Part shown: one piece after another, positions 1-12,700 of the stretch | Position numbering within the stretch: the stretch's first letter is position 1 | How the letters are laid out: every line of letters begins with the position of its first letter | Assembly (NCBI GenBank): GCA_950097015.1 | Contig: CATNEN010000033.1 | Span: 3,146,001 to 3,210,000 of the forward strand | Length of the DNA stretch: 64,000 bases | DNA from: Macrostomum hystrix | Taxonomy: Eukaryota > Platyhelminthes > Macrostomidae | Reading direction: 5' to 3' | Notes under the pieces: generated by a model | The model's input: only the letters and a program-made list of their open reading frames with translations | Database searches by the model: none | Told to the model about the DNA's origin: nothing | Translations under genes and position numbers: made by a program

Positions 1-467
1 TTTCTTAGTTCAGTCGTTCGCACTTCAGTCAGTCATTCCTAGTTCTGTCGTCATTCATTCTTTTCTCACATTCTTTCTACCTGTCTACGTTTCGTGCTGT
101 GCCATCCTCTCACTACACTCCTACATTCGGTTCTATTCGTGTCCAACCATCACCATTAACGAGCTCCTACGCCTTACATAACGCCCTGCTTGTCGACGTC
201 CCAGTGCACCCAGAATAAAAGTGCTACCGCTACATCACAGACATTACTGACTTTGAATTGCCAAACTTACAATTGCCGCCGCATTGACTTCGACTTCGTC
301 CTTTGTGTTTTAATCGTCACAACATCATCGAAGTGCTAGAGCTTTTAGAGGAAGCCCAAGCTGAACTCCAGCTCATCATACATGGAGTTCGCTACTGGAT
401 GACTATTCAACAAAGGGAACGTCTAAGAGCGAGGCTTCGGGAACGGCAAAATGTGATCGAACAATGA
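1..467 (+). other. Possible 3' coding exon, unknown function
   Basis: A plus-strand frame stays open from before position 260 to a TGA at 465-467. Its last 50 or so residues are rich in Leu, Glu, Arg and Gln (for example EVLELLEEAQAELQL) and look like an amphipathic helix. No ATG in this frame starts the open stretch, so if real it is the last exon of a gene beginning outside the window, or part of a mobile element. The first 230 bases are C/T-rich with an AATAAA near 214. I do not recognise the family. Confidence 0.25.
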
Positions 468-934
468 ATATTTCAAAATATAGAATTTATACAGAATGTT
501 ATGTATTATAGTTTACACCTTTATTTTTGCTCTTGCGACTTTACAATGCAGACTGTACCACTAATTGTACAATAAAATGATTTAGATAATTTAATTAAAT
601 TTAAATAATAAATGGCGAAATTTAAATAATAACCGATTGACTACCTGCACACATCTGTGTTCACGTATTAATATTTTATTACTGACTGATCTTATCAGTC
701 ATCTGATTATGGTTATTGGTGATAGTGACGGCAAACTGTCTTATACTTTGAATATACCACGTAAGTGAACGAGAGCTAGTGTATGTAAAAGTAGTTTAAA
801 ACTTTTCCAGGCATCATGCACTGTCGAGTTGAAATACTCTGATGTATTAATCAAATACATGAAACTTCTAATTATATTAATCAGTTAATTAATTTCATTA
901 TAAGCAATGACAACAGTGCTTAACAAAAGAATTG

Positions 935-1390
935 CTACATGTCATTCAAATCTGGGTTATTTGCAGCACGATTGGCATCGCCGCGCTCTCTTTCAGTGCC
1001 AGTGCCGCCATTGTTGATGCTGCTGCTACTGCTTACAATTGGTGACTGTATATCGGTCACTTGCGCATGCTGCGGCAGTTGCAATTGGCCGGCTAAATCA
1101 CGTGTCGGATTGGCATTCACAATTCCAAATCTCTGATTGTAAATGCGCACGACACCTGGACGATGCCATACGTACTGAACACGTTGACGTGAAGGCAGAA
1201 TAGCAAAATCCGAGTCTGAACTACTATCCGAGCTGTGCCTTCGTCGACGTCGCTCAGTGCCAATCACGACATCTGTGCTGCTACTGACGGTAGGGCACGA
1301 GATCGGTTTGTCGTTGCCAGAGTTGTGATCCTCTCTGTCGATATCTCGATCTCGATCTCCGCCATTGTGCCGCCCACCCAGGGATGACAT
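935..1390 (-). CDS. Hypothetical 151-residue low-complexity protein
   Basis: An intact ATG-to-stop frame. The N-terminal third is charged and Asp/Arg-rich (GGDRDRDIDRED), followed by an Arg cluster and a Ser/Asp run (RRRRRHSSDSSSDSDF), then a less biased middle and an Asn/Thr/Gly/Ser-rich tail. I see no membrane segment or known domain. It is arranged head to head with the 1626-2000 frame, with 235 bases between the two starts. The composition suggests a disordered protein. It could be a genuine small gene, an exon, or a mobile-element accessory frame. Confidence 0.3.
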   Translation of the reverse strand: MSSLGGRHNGGDRDRDIDREDHNSGNDKPISCPTVSSSTDVVIGTERRRRRHSSDSSSDSDFAILPSRQRVQYVWHRPGVVRIYNQRFGIVNANPTRDLAGQLQLPQHAQVTDIQSPIVSSSSSINNGGTGTERERGDANRAANNPDLNDM

Positions 1391-1625
1391 GTTGTAGTTT
1401 TTTTTATTTGAAACAATAATTAAGAATCTAAAATGTGTAAATAAGTTACGCCACTTACCTTAGTAAAGTAACCAACTAAAAACCCTATTGCTAGTCTATG
1501 GTAACAAGCTTGCTGATAATCTTATGTGATTGGGAATATGTAATCAATGCAGTTGAAACTTTGGACAATTAATGAAGTAAATAAAACAAGTTCAACATTT
1601 TACATACTGCCCCCATTGTCTCGCC

Positions 1626-2000
1626 ATGCCTACATCAACATCATCATCACGGCCAACTCTAAACGATGCGGAAAAATCCAACTGTCACGACGATGACGTT
1701 GAGCTGAATGAAGAGCCAGGCTATGATGACTACGGGTATGATGAAACATACAATTCAACATACAGTTTTGTATTCGGCCTGGCAGACGACCATTTGTTAT
1801 ACGCCGTAGCTGAAGAGGTCGAAGCGGCGATGGCAGCCAATTGCTTAGACTCAGCTGACGACGAGCTTTTGTATGCCGCAGCTGAAGAGGCGGAGGCGTC
1901 AGCAGTAGCGGCAGCGATGGCAGCCAGTAGCTGTTTATTTGACCCAGCTGACGACTGCCTATTGTATGCCGCAGCTGAAGAGGCGGAGGCATACGTTTGA
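1626..2000 (+). CDS. Hypothetical 124-residue acidic protein with three internal repeats
   Basis: An intact ATG-to-TGA frame. After a Ser/Thr and Asp-rich N-terminus with a Tyr-rich stretch (GYDDYGYDETYNS), the protein carries three copies of a module of the form ADDxLLYAxAEExEA, near residues 52, 79 and 109. Ala/Met-rich spacers ending in Cys separate them. The copies differ at the codon level, so the module looks old enough to have diverged while kept open. No known domain is recognised. It lies divergently from the 935-1390 frame. Confidence 0.35.
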   Translation: MPTSTSSSRPTLNDAEKSNCHDDDVELNEEPGYDDYGYDETYNSTYSFVFGLADDHLLYAVAEEVEAAMAANCLDSADDELLYAAAEEAEASAVAAAMAASSCLFDPADDCLLYAAAEEAEAYV

Positions 2001-2099
2001 AATTATATTATAAAATAATGCAGAAACTATGATTCATTACAGTAATTTTATAAATGAAGCCTCTGATTATCATAACGATTTGATATACATATTGGTGTT

Positions 2100-2958
2100 G
2101 TTTTGTTAGTGATTGAAAATACACTAATCTTTTCGTGAAAATACCATCACCAACAATCATCAGCACTACGTAAGCATTATTGTTTGTATTTTTTTGTTTG
2201 TAAACGTTCATATTATTTTAATACTCAAAGCAATTTCGCATAAATACAGCAGTTTGTATTTGTTTTAGAACATGTTCTTTCGCAAAAATATGTTCATCAT
2301 CGTATCGTTAGTATTTTTGCAAAAAAAACTGTCATTATTTTTCATTCACAGGTATTCAATACAATAGATAGTATATAGTCTTTTCGCGAAAAAAAGTCCA
2401 CTCATGACTCTTGGCAATTTGCAGAAATACTAAATGTGTCTATGGTTAAAAATGTACAAGATTCTTAGTCTAATAATATGCATGTATTTTCGCGAAAATA
2501 CCATAAGATGTAGCCATGCACACTACTTCAAGAACTTTTGCAAAAATACGCCAACTACCTTTGTTTAATAGCATAGCAGTATTTTCGCGAAAATACCATA
2601 ATATGTAGTCATGCACACTACTTTAAGAATTTTTACAAAAATACCGCCAACTACCTTTGTTTAATAGTATATCAGTATTTTCGCAAAAATACCATAATAT
2701 GTAGCCATGCACACTACTTCAATAACTTTTGCAAAAATACGCCAACTACCTTTGTTTAATAGCATAGCAGTATTTTCGCGAAAATACCATAATATGTAGT
2801 CATGCACACTACTTTAAGAACTTTTTACAAAAATACCGCCAACTACCTTTGTTTAATAGTATATCAGTATTTTCGCAAAAATACCATAATATGTAGCCAT
2901 GCACACTATTTCAATAACTTTTGCAAAAAATACTGCCAACTACCTTTGTTTGTACCTT
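2100..2958. repeat. Tandem repeat of about 96 bp with a palindromic core
   Basis: From about 2460 a unit of about 96 bp repeats five times, each built around TATTTTCGCGAAAATA (a perfect 16-bp palindrome) or its variant with CGCAAAAATA, followed by CCATAATATGTAG, CATGCACACTA and CCAACTACCTTTG. Two alternating variants make a higher-order repeat of about 191 bp, present nearly identically at about 2571-2761 and 2762-2952. Decayed TTTTCGCGAAAA-like cores continue back to about 2100. No coding potential is evident. Confidence 0.8.
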
Positions 2959-3650
2959 TGTTGCACTTGTGGAACCTCTTCTTGATACTCGCCCATCTTT
3001 GTGCTGCCCGCGTGATCCGCTATTCCACATCATATTTATGGTCGAGCCACGATCCGAGCATCCTGATTTTACCACCCTGGGCTGTCCCAAGGGGCATCAG
3101 TTCGAGTTTGTCGTCGTTCACACGTTCCTCGAAACTTCCTAGCCCCTCTTTAGTATGCGTGAGCCCGTCCGCTAGTTTTGGAGTGCTGTGGCGAGCTGAA
3201 CCTGCATTTCGTCTGCCGTGTGACCACTCCGCATATAGTTCTGGTGCTGTCCCCCAGGTTCCAGCCTGTGCTGAGTTTGATGGCAGTGAGAACAGTCCGG
3301 TGGTGTCCCAGCATGACCTTACGATCCACATTCGGACTCCATCTAGCTCTTAAAGCAATCAAAGCATACCAGCAGCATCCGCCACCAGAGGGGCGAGCCG
3401 GCATAGTAAGCTTCAGGCATTCGTTTCGCTCGTTCCAGCACTCCCTGCTGATGCTCTGTACTGATTTGACCGAGTTGTATCGGGACGGGTCGGCTAGCTC
3501 GTGGGTCACATCCGGGCAAGACTCAGCCCAGTTGGACATCGTGTCCTTTACATCAAAGTGCCCACTTATCCAGGCCTGGCCCCAATCATCAGAAGGTGCC
3601 AGACTGAGCCTGCCCTTCAGGCATTCTTCTAGGTCTCAGCTAGGTCTTCT
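2945..3650 (-). pseudogene. Non-LTR retrotransposon (LINE) reverse transcriptase fragment
   Basis: The minus strand at about 3140-2945 reads as the segment after the catalytic core of a LINE reverse transcriptase: a DDKLELMPLG stretch, then KIRMLGSWLD, then an in-frame stop, then RAAQRWASIKKRF. The ending matches the point where the 5080-6123 fragment begins, so both probably come from one family or one split copy. Frames upstream to about 3540 are open but shifted and I could not identify the catalytic motif there. The copy is broken by stops and frame changes. Confidence 0.55.
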
Positions 3651-3659
3651 TCCTGCTGG

Positions 3660-4590
3660 TACGAGCGTATGATGACACTCGCTTCTCACGCGCAGTGGTC
3701 ACGGCGAGGTGCATCATCTGGGTGAAGCGCCAGAATCAGGCCACGGTGGGCGCATGGTTAGGTGTATCTTTTGACATATTCTCATTGTCTTGTGGGAACA
3801 TCAAGGCTGGAACCTATATCCAGAGCCGGGATACAATGGAACAGGTACGCTATGTCCAGTTTCGCTCTGTCAGAAATGTCTAGCGCTTTAACTACCTCGT
3901 ACCAGTCGAGGCGGATCGCTCCTGCTGCCTCCTGACCAGGAAGGAGCCTGTGCCGTTCGTCTTCTCAAACATCCAGAACTTCGGCGCTAGCTAAGATCTC
4001 GTTCTGCAAGATCGCCAGCAGCTTTTTCATTATCATTGCATAAAACCTAGACTGGCATTAGATGTACACTGGCTGACTGAGGACGCTACACATAACAAAG
4101 GGTCGGTCCGCAGGCACTCCAAGTCCATCAATAGTACGAGCATAGATGGATGCTCTGAGCCGTCGGCTGGTGACTAGGAGTAAACAGTAATCTTTAGGAA
4201 GTACGTAAATTGTTTACAACGGACGCTCTCTTGACCCTGGGTTGGGCTCTCTGTATTTACTGCATCCCTAAGAATCCCCAATACAAAAGGCATTTCTCTT
4301 GCTCACTGATTTATTTTACGAGAATACCTCACATAGAGTCCCTATCTTCGGTTATGAACCTTTAGGGCGGGCATAAAGTACATTTCTTTGTTTAAGCTGA
4401 AGCGCTATTTCGTGGCTCAGTCAGTTGTGCGGTCCAATAGGTTGCCAGTGGCAGCCCAACCGCTAAGCTGGTGAGTCTGGCTGCTATCCCGGTTGCTACG
4501 GCCCCGTCCACGTCCATAGCTTGTCCTCCCTCTTTTGCTGGTCGAGTAGAAGAGTAGAGAAGAAAAGTAGAGAAGTTGAATAGCTGAGTA
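3660..4590. other. No recognised gene
   Basis: This stretch between two mobile-element remnants has only short open frames on either strand. Its base composition resembles the flanking LINE fragments, so it may be further decayed element sequence. Near 4540-4605 there is a short purine-rich degenerate repeat of the GTAGAGAAG type. I see no supported gene. Confidence 0.4.
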
Positions 4591-4619
4591 GAGAAGATTG
4601 AGTGAACGCCTTGACTGGC

Positions 4620-5065
4620 AGCAGCTACCTTTTCACTTGAATCTGCTTGGCGAAGTGATTAAGCTTGCCTCGCTTAATGCAAGATTTACCACAGGCTGGG
4701 CATTTCTCCTTGCTAGGCTCGTGCTCGCGTCCACAGAACTTGCAGCTCTGACCCGGCGGCTTCGTCCGTTTCTGATAGGCAGGCCCTCCCGCCTGCTGAT
4801 TCTCTGCAACACCGTTCTTCTTGAACTTTCGATAACTCGATATTCGCCGAGTCGCAGATATTCGGGACGCCTCGCCCTTCATTATCGCACCGTTTTTCTT
4901 GGAACTCTCCGTCGATTCGCAGATCGTCTTCGCCCGCTCCAGCGTCAAGCCGCTTCCCTCCTCTAGCAGCTTCTCCACCGTGTTGTTGTCTCGCAATCCC
5001 ATAACGATTCTGTCTCGTATCTGGAGCTCTGAACAATTTTCACAAGAATGTTTGAAATTACATCG
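4620..5065 (-). pseudogene. Ty3/gypsy-type Gag fragment
   Basis: The minus strand encodes the end of a capsid-like domain (LQIRDRIVMGLRDN, then LTLERAKTICESTE) followed by two zinc-knuckle-like segments (CKFCGREHE and CPACGKSC). This is the arrangement found in Gag of Ty3/gypsy elements common in invertebrates. In the second knuckle the later Cys positions are replaced by Arg and Ile, so it is degenerate. No protease or polymerase follows, and the fragment abuts a LINE 3' end. It is a dead, truncated copy. Confidence 0.65.
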
Positions 5066-5079
5066 ATCGGCTATCTCTT

Positions 5080-6123
5080 TTAAAACAACGACTCACTATC
5101 TCCATGCTGAGACAGTGACGTAGAGCGAATAGCGGAATTTCTCGGCCTCTGCCTCGATGCTGTTGCGGCCAGAAAGTTCCTCGAAAGCTTCCCCGAGCTG
5201 ATTTTAATGAGGGAAGAGTTCTTTCTGCGACTTGTGTGGCGCATTCCTGACGCCCTCGCGTGTCTGGCGGAGTTGGACGTGCTGTACCACTTGCCGCATT
5301 GTTGGCAATGCGTTTTGCCGTCGACTTTCTTGCCTCCGCGGCACCACTTTTGGTGATTCTTGCGCGTTGCCTCGGTTCTGAAGGTCTGTTGGCATTTTGC
5401 ACACGGTAGTTGGACGGTAATGAGCTCTCTATGGTGTATGGCTAATCCGCCCCTGGATGCGCAGACTTTGTTGCATCCGTAGTACCTGCATCGGTAGCCT
5501 GTCAGCTCGTTCTCCTCCGGACTGGCGATTGACTTCTCCACTTCCGTCGTTCTGCGGTTCCTCTTGGATCATTCTGCCTCTTCCATACACATCGCGTTCA
5601 CTCTACGCTACGTCTCCCTGCAACTCTCTGTCTCGGACGATGCGTTCGATGTCGATGGTGTCGACGCCTGCCTTCCTGACCATTACATTAAGTTCCAGTG
5701 GTTGGTAATCGTGCGCTGTCTCCTTTTGGCTTTCCTCATGTTTTCTAGCTTCTTGTCCCATCCCAGCACGCACTTCTTGGTGAGGCTAGTGTCGGGCAGT
5801 CGGAGGACGTGGCCTAGGCGTCTCCAGTGGAGGATTTCAATCTTCGTCACGATGCTGTCGACACCGAGCTCAGATCTAACGTTCTACATGTTCACGCCTT
5901 TTTCTTGCATCTCGACCAGAGGCGGTTTGGTCTTTTTGCTCCAGATGAAACGGTAGCGCTTGTCCATTGCTTGTTGCATCTTCTTGATGGCAATCTTGTA
6001 GAAGGGGCGAGCTCCGGCATTGAAGGCCATGGTACTTTCCACGCATGCCTCCACAATTTTGGTTTGGGTCCGTTTCGTGAAGCGTGTTCTGCGTAGCACG
6101 TTCTTAACAGCTGCTTTGCTCAT
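5080..6123 (-). pseudogene. 5'-truncated LINE with C-terminal zinc fingers
   Basis: Read on the minus strand, the fragment begins with the conserved segment after the reverse transcriptase (KIVEACVESTMAFN, YRFIWSKKTKPP), passes through the HWRRLGHVLRLPDTSLTKK region, and ends with Cys/His pairs typical of C2H2 fingers (CRYYGCNKVC, CAKCQQTF, HCQQCGKWY). The reading frame shifts at least twice, so it is not functional. The order matches the C-terminus of an endonuclease/RT LINE polyprotein. Its 5' end falls inside the transposase remnant next door, as expected for a truncated insertion. Confidence 0.7.
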
Positions 6124-6502
6124 GCCTGTAGTCAGCTAATTCGAGAGATGCGAATAATTTCATTCGTCTGAGGGGAGCACTCAGCAGAACTTGCTCGATT
6201 GAAATGAAATAATCCCCATCGTTCATTTGGCGGTAAACACCAAACTCAGCTTCAATTAGATCGCTGTGGAAATCGGCCAGCAAAGTATAGCTGATTCGTG
6301 TGTCGGATAGTAGAAAGTGGCACATGTCACAGGCACCACGAAATGAATTAACCAAAGCAACTTTAGTTTTCGGAGTGAGTAATGTCGTAGCGGCGACCCT
6401 TTGAACTAACCAAAAAGAGCCTGAGCTGTTCGATAAAAAATCGCATCCATGCGTCCGTCGAAGATTATACATCAAACTGTTTGCAACCGCAATGTTCTGC
6501 AA
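6104..6502 (-). pseudogene. DNA-transposon transposase C-terminal remnant
   Basis: An open minus-strand frame of 132 residues contains SDLIEAEFGVYRQMN followed by a Gly/Asp turn and ISIEQVLLSAPLR. This pattern of an acidic residue, then F-G-x-Y-R-Q, resembles the end of the RNase-H-like core in P/THAP9-like transposases. The N-terminal part and terminal inverted repeats were not found. It is cut at the boundary with the LINE fragment. The family assignment is tentative. Confidence 0.45.
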
Positions 6503-6718
6503 TTGCTTTGTATCTTAACTACAGGCGCATGATTTTGGCAGCTCATTAAAACAACTATAGAAGCCCCTTAACAGTCGACTAGAACGAAGGCTCGTATCAC
6601 AAAATAAGAAACATTAAATTTTGCACAGCCAAAGACCCCAACTGTTTTCGCCATTATTTGGCTTGGCTAGCGTCCCGGTTGTTTTAGTTGTTCCTGCTTC
6701 AATCCCTTTCTGCTTTCT

Positions 6719-9700
6719 TCACTCTCCATCTTCTCATTCCACTCCCCATCTTCTTACTTCACTCCCCATCTTCTTACTTCACTCCCCATCTTCTTACTTC
6801 ACTCCCCATCTTCTTACTTCACTCCCCATCTTCTTACTTCACTCCCCATCTTTGTACTTCACTCCCCATCTTCTTACTCCACTCCCCATCTTTTTACTTC
6901 ACTCCCCATCTTCTTACTTCACTCCCCATCTTCTTTCTTCACTCCCCATCTTCTTACTTCACTCCCCATCTTCTTTCTTCACTCCCCATCTTCTTTCTTC
7001 ACTCTCCATCTTCTCATTCCACTCCCCATCTTCTTTCTTCACTCCCCATCTTCTTACTTCACTCCCCATCTTTTTACTTCACTCCCCATCTTCTTACTTC
7101 ACTCCCCATCTTCTTTCTTCACTCTCCATCTTCTTACTTCACTCCCCATCTTTTTACTTCACTCCCCATCTTCTTACTTCACTCCCCATCTTCTTACTTC
7201 ACTCCCCATCTTCTTACTTCACTCCCCATCTTCTTACTTCACTCCCCATCTTCTTTCTTCACTCTCCATCTTCTCATTCCACTCCCCATCTTCTTACTTC
7301 ACTCCCCATCTTCTTACTTCACTCCCCATCTTCTTACTTCACTCCCCATCTTTTACTTCACTCCCCATCTTCTTACTTCACTCCCCATCTTCTTACTTCA
7401 CTCCCCATCTTCTTACTTCACTCCCCATCTTCTTACTTCACTCCCCATCTTCTTACTTCACTCCCCATCTTTTTACTTCACTCCCCATCTTCTTACTTCA
7501 CTCCCCATCTTCTTACTTCACTCCCCATCTTCTTACTTCACTCCCCATCTTCTTACTTCACTCCCCATCTTCTTACTTCACTCCCCATCTTCTCATTCCA
7601 CTCCCCATCTTCTTACTTCACTCCCCATCTTCTTACTTCACTCCCCATCTTCTTACTTCACTCCCCATCTTATCTCTAGACTCCGCATCTTCTCACTTCA
7701 CTCCCCATCTTCTTACTTCACTCCCCATCTTCTTACTTCACTCCCCATCTTCTTACTTCACTCCCCATCTTCTTACTTCACTCCCCATCTTCTTACTTCA
7801 CTCCCCATCTTATCTCTAGACTCCGCATCTTCTTACTTCACTCCCTATCTTCTTACTTCACTCCCCATCTTCTCATTCCACTCCCCATCTTCTTACTTCA
7901 CTCCCCATCTTCTTACTTCACTCCCCATCTTCTTACTTCACTCCCCATCTTCTTACTTCACTCCCCATCTTCTTACTTCACTCCCCATCTTCTTACTTCA
8001 CTCCCCATCTTATCTCTAGACTCCGCATCTTCTCACTTCACTCCCCATCTTCTTACTTCACTCCCCATCTTCTTACTTCACTCCCCATCTTCTTACTTCA
8101 CTCCCCATCTTCTTACTTCACTCCCCATCTTCTTACTTCACTCCCCATCTTCTTACTTCACTCCCCATCTTCTTACTTCACTCCCCATCTTCTTACTTCA
8201 CTCCCCATCTTCTTACTTCACTCCCCATCTTCTTACTTCACTCCCCATCTTCTTACTTCACTCCCCATCTTCTTACTTCACTCCCCATCTTTTTACTTCA
8301 CTCCCCATCTTCTTACTTCACTCCCCATCTTCTTACTTCACTCCCCATCTTCTTACTTCACTCCCCATCTTCTTACTTCACTCCCCATCTTCTTACTTCA
8401 CTCCCCATCTTCTTACTTCACTCCCCATCTTCTTACTTCACTCCCCATCTTATCTCTAGACTCCGCATCTTCTCACTTCACTCCCCATCTTCTTACTTCA
8501 CTCCCCATCTTCTTACTTCACTCCCCATCTTCTTACTTCACTCCGCAATCTTCTTACTTCACTCCCCATCTTCTTACTTCACTCCCCATCTTCTTACTTC
8601 ACTCCCCATCTTCTCACTCCACTCCCCATCTTCTTACTTCACTCCCCATCTTCTCATTCCACTCCCCATCTTCTCATTCCACTCCCCATCTTCTTACTTC
8701 ACTCCCCATCTTCTTACTTCACTCCCCATCTTATCTCTAGACTCCGCATCTTCTCACTTCACTCCCCATCTTCTTACTTCACTCCCCATCTTCTTTCTTC
8801 ACTCTCCATCTTCTTACTTCACTCCCCATCTTTTTACTTCACTCCCCATCTTCTTACTTCACTCCCCATCTTCTTACTTCACTCCCCATCTTCTTACTTC
8901 ACTCCCCATCTTCTTACTTCACTCCCCATCTTCTTACTTCACTCCCCATCTTCTTACTTCACTCCCCATCTTCTTACTTCACTCCCCATCTTCTTACTTC
9001 ACTCCCCATCTTCTTACTTCACTCCCCATCTTTTTACTTCACTCCCCATCTTTTTACTTCACTCCCCATCTTCTTACTTCACTCCCCATCTTCTTACTTC
9101 ACTCCCCATCTTCTTACTTCACTCCCCATCTTCTTACTTCACTCCCCATCTTCTTACTTCACTCCCCATCTTCTTACTTCACTCCCCATCTTCTTACTTC
9201 ACTCCCCATCTTATCTTTAGACTCAGCATCTTCTCACTCCACTCCCCATCTTCTTACTTCACTCCCCATCTTCTTACTTCACTCCCCATCTTCTCATTCC
9301 ACTCCCCATCTTCTTACTTCACTCCCCATCTTCTCTCTCAACTCCCCATATTCTCTCTAAACTCCCCATCTTCTCACTCCACTCCCCATCTTCTTACTTC
9401 ACTCCCCATCTTCTCACTTCACTCCCCATCTTCTCTCTCCACTCCCCATCTTCTCATTCCACTCCCCATCTTCTCATTCCACTCCCCATCTTCTCATTCC
9501 ACTCCCCATCTTCTTACTTCACTCCCCATCTTCTCTCTCAACTCCCCATCTTCTCACTCCACTCCCCATCTTCTTTCTCCACTCCCCATCTTCTCTCTCC
9601 ACTCCCCATCTTCTCACTTCACTCCCCATCTTCTCACTCCACTCCCCATCTTCTCACTTCACTCCCCATCTTCTCACTCCACTCCCCATCTTCTCACTCC

Positions 9701-12700
9701 ACTCCCCATCTTCTCATTCCACTCCCCATCTTCTCATTCCACTCCCCATCTTCTCATTCCACTCCCCATCTTCTCATTCCACTCCCCATCTTCTCATTCC
9801 ACTCCCCATCTTCTCATTCCACTCCCCATCTTCTCACTCCACTCCCCATCTTCTCACTTCACTCCCCATCTTCTCACTCCACTCCCCATCTTCTCACTTC
9901 ACTCCCCATCTTCTCACTCCACTCCCCATCTTCTCACTCCACTCCCCATCTTCTCATTCCACTCCCCATCTTCTCATTCCACTCCCCATCTTCTCATTCC
10001 ACTCCCCATCTTCTCATTCCACTCCCCATCTTCTCATTCCACTCCCCATCTTCTCACTCCACTCCCCATCTTCTCACTCCACTCCCCATCTTCTTACTCC
10101 ACTCCCCATCTTCTTACTTCACTCCCTATCTTCTCACTCCACTCCCCATCTTCTTACTCCACTCCCCATCTTCTTACTCCACTCCCCATCTTCTTACTCC
10201 ACTCCCCATCTTCTCACTCCACTCCCCATCTTCTCACTCAACTCCCCATCTTCTTACTCCACTCCCCATCTTCTCTCTCCACTCCTCATCTTCTTACTCA
10301 ACTCCCCATCTTCTTACTCCACTCCCCATCTTCTTTCTCCACTCCCCATCTTCTCACTTCACTCCCCATCTTCTCACTTCACTCCCCATCTTCTTACTTC
10401 GCTCCCCATCTTCTCATTCCACTCCCCATCTTCTTACTTCACTCCCCATCTTCTCTCTCAACTCCCCATATTCTCTCTCAACTCCCCATCTTCTCACTCC
10501 ACTCCCCATCTTCTTACTTCACTCCCCATCTTCTCACTTCACTCCCCATCTTCTCTCTCCACTCCCCATCTTCTCATTCCACTCCCCATCTTCTCATTCC
10601 ACTCCCCATCTTCTCATTCCACTCCCCATCTTCTTACTTCACTCCCCATCTTCTCACTCCACTCCCCATCTTCTTACTCCACTCCCCATCTTCTCTCTCC
10701 ACTCCCCATCTTCTCACTTCACTCCCCATCTTCTCACTCCACTCCCCATCTTCTCACTTCACTCCCCATCTTCTCACTCCACTCCCCATCTTCTCACTCC
10801 ACTCCCCATCTTCTCATTCCACTCCCCATCTTCTCATTCCACTCCCCATCTTCTCATTCCACTCCCCATCTTCTCATTCCACTCCCCATCTTCTCATTCC
10901 ACTCCCCATCTTCTCATTCCACTCCCCATCTTCTCACTCCACTCCCCATCTTCTCACTTCACTCCCCATCTTCTCACTCCACTCCCCATCTTCTCACTTC
11001 ACTCCCCATCTTCTCTCTCCACTCCCCATCTTCTCACTTCACTCCCCATCTTCTCTCTCCACTCCCCATCTTCTCACTTCACTCCCCATCTTCTCTCTCA
11101 ACTCCCCATATTCTCTCTCAACTCCCCATCTTCTCACTCCACTCCCCATCTTCTTACTCCACTCCCCATCTTCTTACTTCACTCCCCATCTTCTCACTCC
11201 ACTCCCCATCTTCTTACTCCACTCCCCATCTTCTTACTCCACTCCCCATCTTCTTACTCCACTCCCCATCTTCTCACTCCACTCCCCATCTTCTCACTCA
11301 ACTCCCCATCTTCTTACTCCACTCCCCATCTTCTCTCTCCACTCCCCATCTTCTTACTCAACTCCCCATCTTCTTACTCCACTCCCCATCTTCTCTCTCC
11401 ACTCCCCATCTTCTCACTTCACTCCCCATCTTCTCACTTCACTCCCCATCTTCTCTCTCCACTCCCCATCTTCTCACTTCACTCCCCATCTTCTCTCTCC
11501 ACTCCCCATCTTCTCACTTCACTCCCCATCTTCTCACTCCACTCCCCATCTTCTCACTCCACTCCCCATCTTCTCACTTCACTCCCCATCTTCTCACTCC
11601 ACTCCCCATCTTCTCACTCCACTCCCCATCTTCTTACTTCACTCCCCATCTTCTTACTTCACTCCCCATCTTCTTACTTCACTCCCCATCTTCTTACTTC
11701 ACTCCCCATCTTCTTACTTCACTCCCCATCTTCTTACTTCACTCCCCATCTTCTTACTTCACTCCCCATCTTCTTACTTCACTCCCCATCTTCTTACTTC
11801 ACTCCCCATCTTCTTACTTCACTCCCCATCTTCTTACTTCACTCCCCATCTTCTTACTTCACTCCCCATCTTCTTACTTCACTCCCCATCTTCTTACTTC
11901 ACTCCCCATCTTCTTACTTCACTCCCCATCTTCTTACTTCACTCCCCATCTTTTTTACTTCACTCCCCATCTCTTTACTTCACTCCCCATCTTCTTACTT
12001 CACTCCCCATCTTCTTACTTCACTCCCCATCTTTTTACTTCACTCCCCATCTTCTTACTTCACTCCCCATCTTCTTACTTCACTCCCCATCTTCTTACTT
12101 CACTCCCCATCTTCTTACTTCACTCCCCATCTTCTTACTTCACTCCCCATCTTCTTACTTCACTCCCCATCTTCTTACTTCACTCCCCATCTTCTTACTT
12201 CACTCCCCATCTTCTTACTTCACTCCCCATCTTCTTACTTCACTCCCCATCTTCTTACTTCACTCCCCATCTTCTTACTTCACTCTCCATCTTCTTACTT
12301 CACTCCGCAATCTTCTTACTTCACTCCCCATCTTCTTACTTCACTCCCCATCTTCTTACTTCACTCCCCATCTTCTCACTCCACTCCCCATCTTCTTACT
12401 TCACTCCCCATCTTCTCATTCCACTCCCCATCTTCTCATTCCACTCCCATCTTCTTACTTCACTCCCCATCTTCTTACTTCACTCCCCATCTTATCTCTA
12501 GACTCCGCATCTTCTCACTTCACTCCCCATCTTCTTACTTCACTCCCCATCTTCTTTCTTCACTCTCCATCTTCTTACTTCACTCCCCATCTTTTTACTT
12601 CACTCCCCATCTTCTTACTTCACTCCCCATCTTCTTACTTCACTCCCCATCTTCTTACTTCACTCCCCATCTTCTTACTTCACTCCCCATCTTCTTACTT

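Noticed and set aside
6621-8019. Long plus-strand frames encoding Leu/Pro/Ser/His-rich repeats
   Set aside because: The 20-bp unit lacks stop codons and cycles through all three frames; they end only when a TAG-containing variant unit occurs. Nothing beyond the array supports a gene.
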